Below are positions 8,875-19,543 of a DNA stretch of 63,816 bases, in pieces. The stretch spans positions 1 to 63,816 of the forward strand of contig NZ_JNYD01000032.1 of NCBI RefSeq assembly GCF_000717175.1, in the 5' to 3' direction. The stretch comes from Pseudonocardia autotrophica (lineage in GTDB: Bacteria; Actinomycetota; Actinomycetes; Mycobacteriales; Pseudonocardiaceae). The translations under genes were made by a program, and so were the position numbers. The notes under the pieces were generated by a model that was not told the DNA's origin, searched no databases, and saw only the letters and a list, made by a program, of their open reading frames with translations. Positions within the stretch are counted from its first letter, which is position 1; the number at the start of each line of letters is the position of its first letter.

Positions 8875-10286
8875 CAGATGCCCTGGGCGGGCAGCAGCGG
8901 CGGGCTGGTCCAGCGGGCGGCCGGGTCGAGCAGGCCGTCCGGGTCGACCTCGGCCCGCAGCGCGTCGAGCCGGGCGACGGTCTCCGGACCGAACCCGGCC
9001 CGCAGCCGCTCGACCGCCTCCGGGTCGACGCCGCCGGCGATGTTCGTGGTCGTGCCGCCGGTCGACCAGGGCAGCAGCCGCTCGACGATCGTGGCGAGGG
9101 CGCCGGGCACGTGCTCGGCGATCGGCGGCACCAGCATCCCGACGGAGTCCAGGAAGTACGGTGCGGTCCGACCGGCCACCGCGTTGGGCACCGCCGGCGG
9201 CCGCGCGAAGGCCGCGCCCAGCAGCCGGATCTCGCTCAGCACGAACGGCAGCCCGGCGGCGGGCGAGGTGACCTCGGCGAACGCGTCGAGCGCCGCGTCG
9301 GGCAGCTCCGCGAGCATGACGCCGCGGTCGACGAACGGCATCGGGTCGACCGGGTCGGCGTGGATGGCGGCGAACGCGGGGACCGGCAGCGGGCCGACCG
9401 TGTCGAGCAGGGGCTCGGGCAGCGCGGCGCGCAGGGGCGCGATCAGCCGCTCGCCCTCGGCGGCGTCGCCGACGAACGCGAACCGGATGTGCACCACGGC
9501 CTTGCCGCGCAACGGCTCCGGCAGCATCGGCAGGTCCGGCAGGTTGAGCCGGGCGACGGAAGGACCGGCCGTCTCGGGCAGCGCCTCCGCCCAGTCCCGC
9601 CAGGTGCGCAGGAGACCGGGGACATCGGCCGTCGTGGCGTCGACGAAGATCCCGCCCGCGTAGAGCTCCGGTACCTCCACGAGGTCGATGGTCATCGCGG
9701 TGACGATGCCGAACGCCGCGCCGCCGCCGCGCAGGGCCCAGAACAGGTCGGGATCGTGGTCGGCGTCGACGGTGCGCAGCACGCCGTCGGGCGTCACGAC
9801 CTCGATCGACCGCACGTTGTCCGCCGCCCAGCCGAAGGTCCGGCCGATCGGGCTGAGGCCGCCGCCGAGGGTGTAGCCGACGACACCGGCGCCCGGCGAC
9901 GAGCCGCACAGCCCGCCCAGACCGTGCGGAGCCGCCGCGTCGAGGACCTGCTGCCAGCGCACCCCGGCGCCGAGCGTCGCGGTGCGGGCCGCGGGGTCGA
10001 CGGTGAGGGCGTCGAGGTCCGCGGTCACCAGCAGCACCGTCCCGGGGCCCGCCGGTGCGGCGCCGTGCCCGGTCGCCTGCACGGCCACCCGCCGCCCGGT
10101 CTCCCGGGCGTACCCCACGGTCGCCACGACGTCCTGCGCGTCCGCGGCCCGGACCACGTGGTCCGGCCGATGCTCGGTCGCGAGGTTGTAGCCGGCGGCG
10201 GCATCGGCGTACCCCGGGTCGCCGGGGGCGAGGACCACGCCCGTGACCAGGGGACCGAGCTCCGGGGTGTCGGTGGTGAGGCTCAT
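8874..10286 (-). CDS. FAD-binding oxidoreductase, berberine-bridge/BBE-like
   Basis: A 470-residue PCMH-type flavoenzyme. The FAD-binding part includes VAVQATGHGAAP and GVVGYTLGGGLSPIGRTFG; the BBE-like C-terminal segment is about residues 420-465. Family members oxidise alcohols, sugars or alkaloid and polyketide intermediates, often with bicovalently bound FAD. The His of ATGHG is the usual attachment position. I see no obvious CxxG partner, so single attachment is possible. The ATG at 10284-10286 follows AGGAG, which decides against the longer start at 10364. It is the first gene of the coupled oxidase-methyltransferase-regulator-hydroxylase run. Confidence 0.87.
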   Translation of the reverse strand: MSLTTDTPELGPLVTGVVLAPGDPGYADAAAGYNLATEHRPDHVVRAADAQDVVATVGYARETGRRVAVQATGHGAAPAGPGTVLLVTADLDALTVDPAARTATLGAGVRWQQVLDAAAPHGLGGLCGSSPGAGVVGYTLGGGLSPIGRTFGWAADNVRSIEVVTPDGVLRTVDADHDPDLFWALRGGGAAFGIVTAMTIDLVEVPELYAGGIFVDATTADVPGLLRTWRDWAEALPETAGPSVARLNLPDLPMLPEPLRGKAVVHIRFAFVGDAAEGERLIAPLRAALPEPLLDTVGPLPVPAFAAIHADPVDPMPFVDRGVMLAELPDAALDAFAEVTSPAAGLPFVLSEIRLLGAAFARPPAVPNAVAGRTAPYFLDSVGMLVPPIAEHVPGALATIVERLLPWSTGGTTTNIAGGVDPEAVERLRAGFGPETVARLDALRAEVDPDGLLDPAARWTSPPLLPAQGI

Positions 10287-10343
10287 GCGCTGCTCCTGTG
10301 CGTGATCGAGAAGTACGTCTCCGAGCACGTGTGGATCAGCGGC

Positions 10344-10364
10344 GGCGTTAACGCCCGTCGTCAA
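10344..10364 (-). promoter_or_regulatory. Candidate promoter with operator palindrome for the oxidase operon
   Basis: On the minus strand TTGACG (10359-10364) resembles a -35 element. It is followed at once by the perfect 12-bp palindrome GGCGTTAACGCC (10344-10355). This is the only region upstream of the oxidase-led gene run, so it is a natural site for regulator binding. A matching -10 is not clear. Confidence 0.35.
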
Positions 10365-10433
10365 CTCTGGGGACGGCTGCCGCGCCGGGAGGCGCGGACG
10401 TACCTCCGTGCGGGCGCGCCCGAGAACGACGAC

Positions 10434-10457
10434 GGCCCCGGGCCGGAGCCCGGGGCC
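10434..10457 (-). terminator. Terminator hairpin after sigA
   Basis: A perfect 10-bp stem, GGCCCCGGGC with GCCCGGGGCC, encloses a 4-nt loop and lies 16 bp beyond the sigA stop. There is only a weak T-rich tail, as is usual in high-GC actinobacteria. Confidence 0.65.
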
Positions 10458-10473
10458 GCGCGTCGGACTCGAC

Positions 10474-11850
<1,377 letters not shown>

Positions 11851-12174
11851 CTAGGCCCTCTCGCTGCGTGCGCTTGCGGTCCGCCGGAGCTGCCGAGAAC
11901 GCGGCGGGCGCTCCGGTCCGGCTGGCTTCGAGTGACTTCGCCTCGCCGGTCGCCGCCGTTTCTCGTGGGGTCGGCGCGCGTCCCGGGGGTGAAGTTCTCC
12001 GCCATTGTAACTGCGCCTGCGCCCGGTGCTCGCCGGTCGCGCCCTCCTCAGAGCACCCGCATCGGTTCAGAGAGGGCCCGGACGGGCCGGACGGACGTCC
12101 CGCTGCGCCGGGCGGCGCCCCGCGGGCCGGGCCGAACCCCTCGCCGACCTGCGGGCTGTGGTCGGATGGGTGAC
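11851..12174. other. Divergent intergenic region between sigA and the inositol monophosphatase gene
   Basis: These 324 bp contain no credible ORF. On the minus strand TACAAT (the complement of 12004-12009) is a good -10 hexamer, which would give sigA a leader of about 150 nt; no clear -35 is seen at 17 bp. Nothing else stands out apart from ordinary GC-rich sequence. Confidence 0.4.
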
Positions 12175-13056
12175 ATGACCACGAGCAGTGCCCCGGCCGG
12201 CGCCGGAGTACCCGGCACGGACGCGACCACACTTCCGGACGCCGCGGAGCTCGCCGAGCTCCGGCGTGTCGCGGTCCGGGTGGCGGAAGAGGCGGCCGCC
12301 CACCTGCGCACCCTGCCCGCACCCCGGGAGACCGGCGCGGTCGGGACCAAGAGCACGCCCACGGACGTCGTCACGGAGTCGGACCGGGCCCTCGAACGCC
12401 TCGTCCGGGAGCGGCTCGCGGAGCTGCGGCCGGGCGAGCCGGTGTACGGCGAGGAGGCGGCGGGCGACGCGGGGGCCGCCCGCTGGGTCGTGGACCCCAT
12501 CGACGGCACCGTGAACTACCTCTACGGGCTGCCCTGGTACGCGGTGTCGGTCGCGGCGGTGCGGGACGGGGTGTCGCTGGCGGGCGCGGTCGTCGAGCCG
12601 GCATCGGGCGTGGTGTGGAGCGCGGCGGCCGGGGCGGGCGCGACCCGCGACGGCGTGCCGCTGCGGGTCACCACCGAGACCGAGCTCTCCCAGTCGCTGG
12701 TCGCGTGCGGCTTCTCCTACGACGCGGGCCGCCGCGCGCGGCAGGCCGCGATGATGGCGGCGGTGCTCCCGCGGGTCCGTGACCTGCGGCGGACCGGATC
12801 GGCGGCGCTCGACCTGTGCGGCCTCGCCGCCGGCCGGATCGACGCCTACGTGGAGCACGGCATCAACTGGTGGGACTGGGCGGCCGCGGCGCTCGTCGCG
12901 CAGGAGGCCGGGGCCCTCGTGCGCGTGCGGCCCGCGCCCGGGCGCGCCCGCGGGGACGGCACCGAGCTGGGGGAGGACGTCACGCTCGCGGCCACCCCCG
13001 GCGTCGCCGAGGCGTTCGAGGAGCTCCTGCGGGAGGCGGGCGCCGCGGACGTCTGA
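12175..13056 (+). CDS. suhB: Inositol monophosphatase family protein (SuhB-like)
   Basis: A 293-residue Mg-dependent phosphatase of the FIG superfamily. The metal-binding motifs are all present: GEE around residue 93, DPIDGT at 107-112 and WDWAAAALVAQEAG near residue 230. It hydrolyses inositol-1-phosphate or related sugar phosphates, feeding inositol into mycothiol and phosphatidylinositol. Position next to sigA matches Rv2701c (suhB). ATG at 12175 or, three codons upstream in frame, at 12166 are both possible. It runs divergently from sigA and convergently toward cei with a 15-bp gap. Confidence 0.9.
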   Translation: MTTSSAPAGAGVPGTDATTLPDAAELAELRRVAVRVAEEAAAHLRTLPAPRETGAVGTKSTPTDVVTESDRALERLVRERLAELRPGEPVYGEEAAGDAGAARWVVDPIDGTVNYLYGLPWYAVSVAAVRDGVSLAGAVVEPASGVVWSAAAGAGATRDGVPLRVTTETELSQSLVACGFSYDAGRRARQAAMMAAVLPRVRDLRRTGSAALDLCGLAAGRIDAYVEHGINWWDWAAAALVAQEAGALVRVRPAPGRARGDGTELGEDVTLAATPGVAEAFEELLREAGAADV

Positions 13057-13071
13057 CCTCGTCCGCCGGCG

Positions 13072-13713
13072 TCAGCAGCGGGCGGCCTCGCGCGCCTCCG
13101 CCAGCACCTGCGGGTCGAGCTGGGGCGCGGCCACCTGCTGGCCCTCGCCGGTCTCGCCGGAACCGGGGGCGCCGAGCTGCTCCAGGGCGTCGCGGACGGC
13201 GCGGTTGGGGTTGACGTCGGTGAACCCGGTCCCGACGGCGACGTCGACCGAGTCGTCGCCCCGCTCGTCGCGGACCAGCTCGAGGCAGGGGAGAACCAGC
13301 TGCAGCGTCGCCGCCGAGCCCTCGCCGGACTGCCCGAACCGCAGCTGGCCGTGGCACTCCAGGTCGCCGCCGGGGTAGAGCGGGTCGTTGTCCGGCTGCC
13401 GGGCCTCCCCGAAGCCGAGGTCGCCGAGCTGGGCGGCCACGAGGTTGGCCTGCCCGCGCTGGCCGCCGGCGTTGAGCACGGTCGTCCGGATGTCCGCCGG
13501 TGGCGTCGGGGCGGCCGAGGCCAGCGCGTCGGAGTCGAGCACCTCGCCGGCGGCGCCCGAGGCGGAGGTGTTGCACGCGGCGAGGCCGGACTCGGCGGAG
13601 GCGTTGAAGAACACGATCGTCCAGGTCACGAGGGCGGCCACGGCGAGCGCGCCCACCGTGATCGCGACCGGCCGGGACCGGCGCCGCCGGTAGGGACGCA
13701 GCCCCGCGCTCAC
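13072..13713 (-). CDS. cei: Envelope integrity protein Cei (LytR C-terminal domain)
   Basis: A 213-residue membrane-anchored protein. A basic N-terminus (RPYRRRRSRP) precedes one transmembrane helix at about 16-36; the exported part carries a LytR_C domain (TTVLNAGGQRGQANLVAAQLGDLGF, given here as one region in pieces: TTVLNAGGQ, then AAQLGDLGF). M. tuberculosis Rv2700 is 216 residues, has the same layout and supports envelope integrity and virulence. The GTG at 13713 is chosen because it gives that length and places the basic patch at the N-terminus; the ORF is open to 13797. Cysteines in the exported domain may form disulphides. Confidence 0.85.
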   Translation of the reverse strand: MSAGLRPYRRRRSRPVAITVGALAVAALVTWTIVFFNASAESGLAACNTSASGAAGEVLDSDALASAAPTPPADIRTTVLNAGGQRGQANLVAAQLGDLGFGEARQPDNDPLYPGGDLECHGQLRFGQSGEGSAATLQLVLPCLELVRDERGDDSVDVAVGTGFTDVNPNRAVRDALEQLGAPGSGETGEGQQVAAPQLDPQVLAEAREAARC

Positions 13714-14036
13714 GCGTCCACCCCACCCGAACACACCCCGCGGATCAGCACGGCGGAACCCTAACGCCCCCACCGCTCCCCGGCGGGCGGGCGACACGGG
13801 TGGGCCCGGTGCGGGGGCTTGACCGCTCGGCTACCCTCTGCGCGCCGACGGGGGAGCACGACGTTTCGCGGGGCCCGGTCACGGGTGCCGCGGGTCCCTG
13901 CCCTGGTCCCGGCGAGGGCTGCGCCGTTCCGCAAACGGGTGAGACCGGCGTCACTCCGATGCCGGGCACAAACGCCTGCGGCCGGGACGTTGTGCAGCGG
14001 CACGACAGAAGACGAACAGTACTGAGGGTGGGAACG
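13714..14036. other. Divergent intergenic region between cei and the DUF4193 gene
   Basis: These 323 bp hold no credible gene. TAGGGT on the minus strand (13758-13763) is a possible -10 for cei. TACCCT on the plus strand (13832-13837) is a possible -10 for the DUF4193 gene, but the TTGACC at 13819-13824 is only 7 bp away, too close for a standard -35. The DUF4193 leader would then be about 200 nt. Confidence 0.3.
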
Positions 14037-14339
14037 ATGGCTACCGACTACGACGCACCGCGGCGCAACGAGGCCGACGACATGGCGGAGGACTCGCTCG
14101 ACGAGCTCAAGGCCCGTCGGAACGAGGCGCAGTCGTCCGCGGTCGACGTCGACGAGTCGGACACGGCGGAGAGCTTCGAGCTCCCGGGGGCGGACCTCTC
14201 GGGCGAGGAGCTCACGGTCAAGGTCCTGCCGAAGCAGGCGGACGAGTTCACCTGTGGCAGCTGCTTCCTGGTGCACCACCGCAGCCGGCTGGCCGAGACC
14301 CGCGGCAACCTGTTCATCTGCCGCGACTGCGCGGCCTGA
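14037..14339 (+). CDS. DUF4193 protein with zinc-ribbon-like cysteines
   Basis: A 100-residue protein identical in length to Rv2699c. The N-terminal 70 residues are acidic and probably flexible. The C-terminus has two CxxC pairs, C73-G-S-C76 and C95-R-D-C98, about 19 residues apart, forming a likely zinc ribbon. It is a conserved actinobacterial protein of unknown role. Its small size, acidic tail and zinc ribbon next to sigA suggest a transcription-associated factor, which is inference. A start codon preceded by GGTGGGAACG fits. A strong hairpin terminator follows. Confidence 0.9.
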   Translation: MATDYDAPRRNEADDMAEDSLDELKARRNEAQSSAVDVDESDTAESFELPGADLSGEELTVKVLPKQADEFTCGSCFLVHHRSRLAETRGNLFICRDCAA

Positions 14340-14389
14340 CGGACCGCCGCCGGCCCGACCCGGCGTCGAACGACGCGGACACCGACGAG

Positions 14390-14413
14390 GGCGTCCCGGA
14401 TCCCCGGGACGCC
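14390..14413 (+). terminator. Terminator after the DUF4193 gene
   Basis: A 10-bp perfect stem (GGCGTCCCGG with CCGGGACGCC) and ATCC loop are followed by CCTTTC. It lies between two convergent genes and may serve both. Confidence 0.75.
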
Positions 14414-14448
14414 CCTTTCGGCGTTCTCGGGGCCGGGCGTCCTCGGGG

Positions 14449-14937
14449 CTAGGCGCGGGTGGCGCTCAGCGCGGCCACCAGCTCCTCCGGGCGGCGGGTG
14501 CTGACGACCCAGTACGGCACCGGGCTCGCGGGGTCGCGCGTCTCGATCCGCACGACCGGGCCGATCCAGCCGCGGTGCAGCACGTGGGCGACCGGGTCCA
14601 GCTCCGGGCCCAGCGCCTGCTGCTTGTCCTTCCTGGACACGATCTGGGTGCGGCCGACGTGCTCCAGCGCGATCCGCTCGTCGCCGGCCACCAGCTCGGT
14701 CTCGGTCACCTGGACCCGCACGCTGCCCAGGCGCCACACCACCAGCAGCGCCAGCGGGATCAGCACGGCGTAGCCGATCCACGAGCGCACGCCCGGATAT
14801 CCCATGTGGATCTCGGCGCCCAGCAGCACGGCGACGCCGCCGGCGAACAGGAACCACCAGAGCGGTGTACTCAACCGCTCGTCGAACCCAGGACGGCCGG
14901 ACGTCGCAGGACCGGCGCTGGACGGGTGCTCGCTCAC
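14449..14937 (-). CDS. DUF3093 membrane protein
   Basis: A 162-residue protein with two adjacent transmembrane helices (about 27-45 and 52-70) followed by a cytoplasmic PH-like beta domain ([19 protein letters not shown] onwards). It is the actinobacterial DUF3093 family, matching Rv2698 by position. Function unknown. The GTG start lies 8 nt after TACAGT on the minus strand (14946-14951), suggesting a leaderless transcript. It is divergent from dut with a very short shared promoter region. Confidence 0.88.
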   Translation of the reverse strand: MSEHPSSAGPATSGRPGFDERLSTPLWWFLFAGGVAVLLGAEIHMGYPGVRSWIGYAVLIPLALLVVWRLGSVRVQVTETELVAGDERIALEHVGRTQIVSRKDKQQALGPELDPVAHVLHRGWIGPVVRIETRDPASPVPYWVVSTRRPEELVAALSATRA

Positions 14938-14999
14938 GACGACCCACTGTAACGTCGCCCGTTGTGCCCGGCCCGATCGATGCTCCCCCGCACGAGCCG

Positions 15000-15476
15000 A
15001 TGGTCACGCCGCTCGTCGACGTGCTGCTGACCCGCCTCGACCCCGACATGCCGCTGCCCGCGTACGCCCGACCCGGCGACGCGGGGGCGGACCTCGCGAC
15101 CACGTCCGACGTCGTCCTCGCCCCCGGTGAGCGCGCCGTCGTCGGCACGGGCGTCGCGATCGCCCTGCCCATGGGCTACGCCGGCTTCGTGCACCCGCGC
15201 TCCGGGCTGGCCGCCCGCGCGGGGCTGTCGGTCGTCAACGCGCCGGGCACGATCGACGCCGGATACCGCGGCGAGATCAAGGTGTGTCTGATCAATCACG
15301 ACCCCCGCGAGGAGATCGTGCTCCGCAGGGGTGACCGGATCGCCCAGTTGGTCGTTCAGAAGGTGGAGTACGCGCGCTTCGTCGAGGTGCCCGAGCTCCC
15401 GGCCTCCGACCGGGGGCCGGGCGGGTACGGCTCGACGGGTGGGCACGACCGGCTGGCGGGAGGGGACGGACCGTGA
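15000..15476 (+). CDS. dut: dUTP diphosphatase
   Basis: A 158-residue trimeric dUTPase that hydrolyses dUTP to dUMP, keeping uracil out of DNA and supplying thymidylate synthesis. The motifs are present: [37 protein letters not shown] and [13 protein letters not shown], with the C-terminal Gly-rich arm [12 protein letters not shown] that closes over the active site. ATG at 15000 gives the usual N-terminus; a GTG at 14964 would add 12 residues. Its stop overlaps the next gene's GTG as GTGA. Confidence 0.96.
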   Translation: MVTPLVDVLLTRLDPDMPLPAYARPGDAGADLATTSDVVLAPGERAVVGTGVAIALPMGYAGFVHPRSGLAARAGLSVVNAPGTIDAGYRGEIKVCLINHDPREEIVLRRGDRIAQLVVQKVEYARFVEVPELPASDRGPGGYGSTGGHDRLAGGDGP

Positions 15477-18400
15477 GCGTCCGCTACGGCGAGGACCTCG
15501 AGGACCTGGAGGCCGACGACTCGGTGGAGACCGGGTACGACGGCGAGTACGACGAGGAGTACGACAGCGAGTACGACGGGCCGGACTTCGGCCCGTTCGA
15601 CGTCGCCAAGCTCGACCCCGAGATGACGGACGCGCTCACGCGCATGGACTTCGGCGCCGTGCAGGTGCCGATCCCCCCGCAGGGCAGCGTCGTCGAGCCG
15701 GAGGACGGCGCGCGGCTGTCCGCGGTGCACATCACGATGCCGGGCGGTGGGCGGCTCTCGCTGTCCGCGCTGGCCGCGCCGCGCTCGGGCGGGCTGTGGA
15801 AGGACCTCTGCGAGGAGATCGCGCAGTCGCTGCGCGAGGGCGGCGCCACCGTGCGCTCGTACACCGGCGAGTGGGGCCGGGAGCTGCGCGCGACCACGCA
15901 GGTCGCCTCGTCGGTGTTCGTGGGCATCGACGGCGAGCGGTGGATGGTCTACGGCGTCGCCGCGGGCCCCGAGGAGCAGGCCGAGCGCCTCGACGCCGAG
16001 ATGCGGCGGATGCTGCGCGGCACGATCGTGGTGCGCGGCAAGTCGCCGTACCCGCCCCGGACCGTGCTCCCGCTGACGCTCCCCTCGGCGGTCGACGAGG
16101 CCCCCGATCCCGACGCCGAGGCCCCGCAGCCCAAGGCCACCCTCACCCTGCGCACCCGGTCGGTCACCCCGGCCGAGGAGGCGGGGGAGTCGGCGGAGGC
16201 CGCCGCCGAGGCTCCTGCGGGTCCGGCCGGCGCCGGGCAGGTCGGGGTCGGGCAGGCCGGCGCCCCGGGCGGTGGGGCGCCGGGCGGTGCCGCTCCGCTC
16301 GCGCCCGCGGCATCCGCGGGGGCGTCGGGTGGGGTGGGCGCCGGGGCTGGTGGGCCCGGTGCTGGTGGGCCCGGTGCTGGTGGGCCCGGAGCTGGTGGGC
16401 CCGGAGCTGGTGGGCCCGGTGCGCCGCAGCACGGCCCTGCCGGGCCGCGGCCTGATCAGCCCCAGTTCGGCGGTCCTCAGGTCGGTGGTCCGGAGTTCGG
16501 TGGCCCGGCCGGCGGGCGGCCGGCGGGCGGCGGGTTCGGTGGGCCCCCGGTCGGCGGTCCCGGTTTCGGCGGTCCCGGCCCCGGTGGTCCGGGGGCCGGC
16601 GGTCCCGGCTTCGGTGGACCTGGGTTCGGCGCTCCGGCGGCCGGTGCTTCGTTCGGCGGCCCGGCCACGCAGAGCGGATACACGCCTGGCCCGGGTGCAG
16701 GCGGTCCGGCAGGTCAGGCACCGTTCGGCGGCCCGACCGGTGGGTACACGCAGGGTCCGGGAGCCGGTGGCCCGGCGGGCCAGGCGTCGTTCGGCGGCCC
16801 GGCCACGCAGGGCGGGTACACGCAGGGTCCGGGCACCGGTGGCGCGGTCGGCCAGGCGCCGTTCGGCGGCCCGGCCACCCAGAGCGGCTACACGCCGGCG
16901 CCGGGCCTCGGCGGTCCGGCGGGCGCTCCGCCTGCGGGCCCGCGCTCGTTCGGTGACCCCGCCGACGCCCCGAGCGGCCCGTACACCGCGGCCGGTCCCG
17001 GTCCGTACGGCCCCGGCACGGGGAACACCCCCGCCGGGTCCCCGTCGGTCGAGGGCGCGGGGTTCGCGCCGGCCGGCCCGTCCGGGACCTACCCGGCGGC
17101 CGGTCAGGACCCGCGCTTCGGTGGTCCCGCCGCGCCCTCGACCGGCGCGCACGCCGGATCCGGCGCATTCCCGCAGGCCGGGCCCGGCGCCCAGGGTGGC
17201 GCGGCCGGCGCGGGCGAGACGCGCGCCCTGCCCGTCGTCGGGCGGGGTGCGGGTGGTCCCGGGTCCTGGGGCGACCAGCCCGTCGAGCCCGCTCCGCAAA
17301 CCGCCGGCCCGCACAGCGGCGGCTGGGCGACCGCGGAGTACCGGCCCGACCGGTCCGCCGAGGACCGTGCGGACCGCGACCCGGGCTCCGGTGAGTTCGG
17401 CGGGAGCGGCGGGGGTGAGTTCGGCGGGAGCGGCGGGAGCGGCGGCCCGCGCCACTCCGGGCCGACGGCCGACCAGGCGAGCGGCGGCTGGGCGACCGGC
17501 GGTCGCCACGGCGACCCCGCGCCCTCCCGCTGGGCCGAGCGGCAGCCGTCGGAGCCCGGGCGGGACCCGCGGTTCCCGGCTCCGGGCGACGTCCAGCGCC
17601 CCGGCTGGGCCACCGAGCAGGCGGACGGCCCGCGGCACTCCGGCTGGGCGGCCGAGCAGCAGGACAACGGTCGGGCCGGCGACTCGCCGCAGTCCGGCCT
17701 CGGTGCGAACGTGAACCCGTCCGGCTGGGCTGCGGACCAGCAGGGCAGCAACTCGCTGCAGCCGAGTGCCGGTGCGGCGTCCGCCCCGGGCCGGGGCAGC
17801 GAGCAGCAGGACTCCTGGGCCGGCGGCTCCTCGCAGTCGCCGGCGGCGTCCGCGTGGGGCCCGGAGCAGGGCGGTCGCTTCGGTGGGCCGCAGCAGTCCG
17901 GCCCGGCGGCGGGCGGTCGGCGCGCCGAGGTCCCGTCGTGGCAGGACCGGCCCGCGGAGCAGCCGAGCGGTGGCTGGACCGGCGCGCCGGCGTGGGGGAG
18001 CGGGAACCCGTCCGCGGACGGCGGACGGCCCGGCGAGCAGCCGAGCGGCCGCCGCGCCGCCCCAGAGCCCACCCAGGGCGACCGAGGAACCGGCCACGGC
18101 CTCTACGACGCGCCGTCGCACGGCGGTCAGGCCGCGGAGGGCCGTCCGGACGGCTGGACGCCCACCGTGCACCAGCCGCCGGGCCCGGGTTACGAGACCG
18201 TCGACCGGGACTCGGGCCGGCTGCCGCAGTACGGCTACACCGCGTCCGGCTGGTCGTCACAGGGCGGCGGCCGCGAGGTGACCGGGTTCGCGGGCGTCCG
18301 GACGGGTCCCGGCTCGCCGGCCGACGTCCCGACCAGCCTCTTCGACGCCCTCATGGCCGAGTCCGCCGACCGCGCCGCCGACCACCGTCCCGCCGCCCGC

Positions 18401-18937
18401 AACGGCTACGGCCCGGTCAACGGGCACGCCGGCCCCGGTGGCACGAACGGCCACGACGCGCGCAACGGCTGGGCCGGCCCGAACGGCTACGCCGGCTCGC
18501 CCGGCCACAGCGGCCGGAACGGCGGTGGGAGCCCGGAGGGCCACGGCACTCCGAACGGATACAGGGCACCGAACGGCCACGGCCCGTCGGACGGCTACCG
18601 CGGCCAGAACGGCCACGGCCCGTCGGAAGCCTCTTGGGGCCAGAACGGCCAAAGCCCGTCGGCCGGCTTCCGGGGCCAGAACGGTCACGGCCCGTCGGAC
18701 GGCTACCGCGGCCAGAGCGGCCAGGTCGGCTACGGCGGGCACGGGCACGACGCCCCGAACGGACACAGCGGCCCGGGCGGCCACGGCTCCCGGGAGCCCG
18801 GCCCCGGCGAGCCCGAGGCGGGCGGGAACCGCCGCCACGGCGAGGGCCCGGGCTCGCGACCGGCGCTGTCGTTCCTCGACGCCGACCCGCTCAACGGCGC
18901 CGACCCGGACCGCGGCCGCCACCGCCGCCCCGAGTAG
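15473..18937 (+). CDS. DUF3710 protein with a giant low-complexity tail
   Basis: The first roughly 200 residues are the conserved DUF3710 domain ([55 protein letters not shown]), preceded by an acidic, Tyr-rich start. The M. tuberculosis counterpart Rv2696c is about 260 residues; this protein is 1154. The remaining roughly 950 residues are Gly/Pro/Ala/Gln-rich and probably disordered. They include collagen-like GPGAG repeats, repeated GWA-Q motifs and [12 protein letters not shown] repeats. Translation is coupled to dut by a GTGA overlap. Function is unknown. Two tandem DNA repeats within the tail imply length instability. Confidence 0.85.
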   Translation: MSVRYGEDLEDLEADDSVETGYDGEYDEEYDSEYDGPDFGPFDVAKLDPEMTDALTRMDFGAVQVPIPPQGSVVEPEDGARLSAVHITMPGGGRLSLSALAAPRSGGLWKDLCEEIAQSLREGGATVRSYTGEWGRELRATTQVASSVFVGIDGERWMVYGVAAGPEEQAERLDAEMRRMLRGTIVVRGKSPYPPRTVLPLTLPSAVDEAPDPDAEAPQPKATLTLRTRSVTPAEEAGESAEAAAEAPAGPAGAGQVGVGQAGAPGGGAPGGAAPLAPAASAGASGGVGAGAGGPGAGGPGAGGPGAGGPGAGGPGAPQHGPAGPRPDQPQFGGPQVGGPEFGGPAGGRPAGGGFGGPPVGGPGFGGPGPGGPGAGGPGFGGPGFGAPAAGASFGGPATQSGYTPGPGAGGPAGQAPFGGPTGGYTQGPGAGGPAGQASFGGPATQGGYTQGPGTGGAVGQAPFGGPATQSGYTPAPGLGGPAGAPPAGPRSFGDPADAPSGPYTAAGPGPYGPGTGNTPAGSPSVEGAGFAPAGPSGTYPAAGQDPRFGGPAAPSTGAHAGSGAFPQAGPGAQGGAAGAGETRALPVVGRGAGGPGSWGDQPVEPAPQTAGPHSGGWATAEYRPDRSAEDRADRDPGSGEFGGSGGGEFGGSGGSGGPRHSGPTADQASGGWATGGRHGDPAPSRWAERQPSEPGRDPRFPAPGDVQRPGWATEQADGPRHSGWAAEQQDNGRAGDSPQSGLGANVNPSGWAADQQGSNSLQPSAGAASAPGRGSEQQDSWAGGSSQSPAASAWGPEQGGRFGGPQQSGPAAGGRRAEVPSWQDRPAEQPSGGWTGAPAWGSGNPSADGGRPGEQPSGRRAAPEPTQGDRGTGHGLYDAPSHGGQAAEGRPDGWTPTVHQPPGPGYETVDRDSGRLPQYGYTASGWSSQGGGREVTGFAGVRTGPGSPADVPTSLFDALMAESADRAADHRPAARNGYGPVNGHAGPGGTNGHDARNGWAGPNGYAGSPGHSGRNGGGSPEGHGTPNGYRAPNGHGPSDGYRGQNGHGPSEASWGQNGQSPSAGFRGQNGHGPSDGYRGQSGQVGYGGHGHDAPNGHSGPGGHGSREPGPGEPEAGGNRRHGEGPGSRPALSFLDADPLNGADPDRGRHRRPE
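16349..16423 (+). repeat. Five 15-bp tandem repeats in the DUF3710 tail
   Basis: Five consecutive units of GGTGGGCCCGGTGCT, with T/A and last-base variants, encode the pentapeptide GGPGA. The period is a multiple of three, so copy-number change keeps the frame. Confidence 0.85.
18575..18718 (+). repeat. Four 36-bp tandem repeats in the DUF3710 tail
   Basis: Four units of 36 bp, each beginning GGCCACGGCCCGTCGG or a variant, encode the 12-residue unit [12 protein letters not shown]. Units 1 and 4 are nearly identical; units 2 and 3 have diverged at the middle codons. Confidence 0.85.
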
Positions 18938-19543
18938 GCCCGCCACACCGCGGCAGTCGACCCGGCACACCGCCGAGGAGCGCGGCACACCCCGCCAGCG
19001 GGGTGTGCCGCGCTTCTTCGGTTGTGCGGCGCTCCTCCGGTCGTGCTTCCTCCCGCACGCCGCCGTCCGAGCCGCGGTCGTCGCAGGGCGGTGAGAGCGA
19101 GATTCGGGTTCGCACACCCCTTCTGGCCGGCTGTCACACCTGGGAGGAGCGCGCGACACATGCCATCGATGGGCTGTGCCCCGCTCACTCGAGGTGTGAG
19201 AGCCGACCACGACGGGTGTGCGAGCCCCCACCCGCGTCCACCGGCACGCCGAACGGCGCGAGACCAGCGTCACACCCATCCACCGTGACGACGAGCGGGA
19301 ACCGCACCCCCGTGAATCCGCCCAGAACGCCGCAATCCGGGCACGCTGAGCCGCATCACCCGTCCGGGGACCCGCGTGTCGTCGCGATGATCTGGCCGCT
19401 CACCGACGGGGGAGATCGGGATCGCGTCCGGCTGCGGGAAGCCGCCCGTTCCGGGCACACATCCCGTTTCTCCCGCGTTACCCTTGCACGGGCAGCGGCC
19501 GGATCAAGGGAGACGGCCCGCGCCCGAGCAGCCGAGGAGAGAG
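18938..19543. other. 606-bp gene-free region with a long terminator hairpin
   Basis: No ORF here looks coding on either strand. A hairpin with about 21-bp arms (18975-18995 and 18998-19019, loop CA) starts GAGGAGCGCGGCACACC and probably ends the dut-DUF3710 transcript. The next roughly 270 bp repeat short, loosely palindromic words such as GGTGTG, CACACC, GTGAGAG and GAGGAGCGCG. TTACCC around 19477 is a possible -10 for the OB-fold gene. A decayed repeat cluster is one explanation. Confidence 0.5.
18975..19019 (+). terminator. Long hairpin terminator after the DUF3710 gene
   Basis: The left arm GAGGAGCGCGGCACACCCCG pairs with the right arm, which ends GTGTGCCGCGCTTCTTC. The pairing is nearly perfect with a 2-nt loop and a T-containing tail. 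The stem is unusually long for a simple terminator. Confidence 0.65.

Noticed and set aside
660..10286. Complete polyketide biosynthetic gene cluster
   Set aside because: No ketosynthase, NRPS or other scaffold-building gene is in the window.
15356..18260. Two long minus-strand ORFs opposite the DUF3710 gene
   Set aside because: They mirror the repeats of the coding strand, and no domain is visible.
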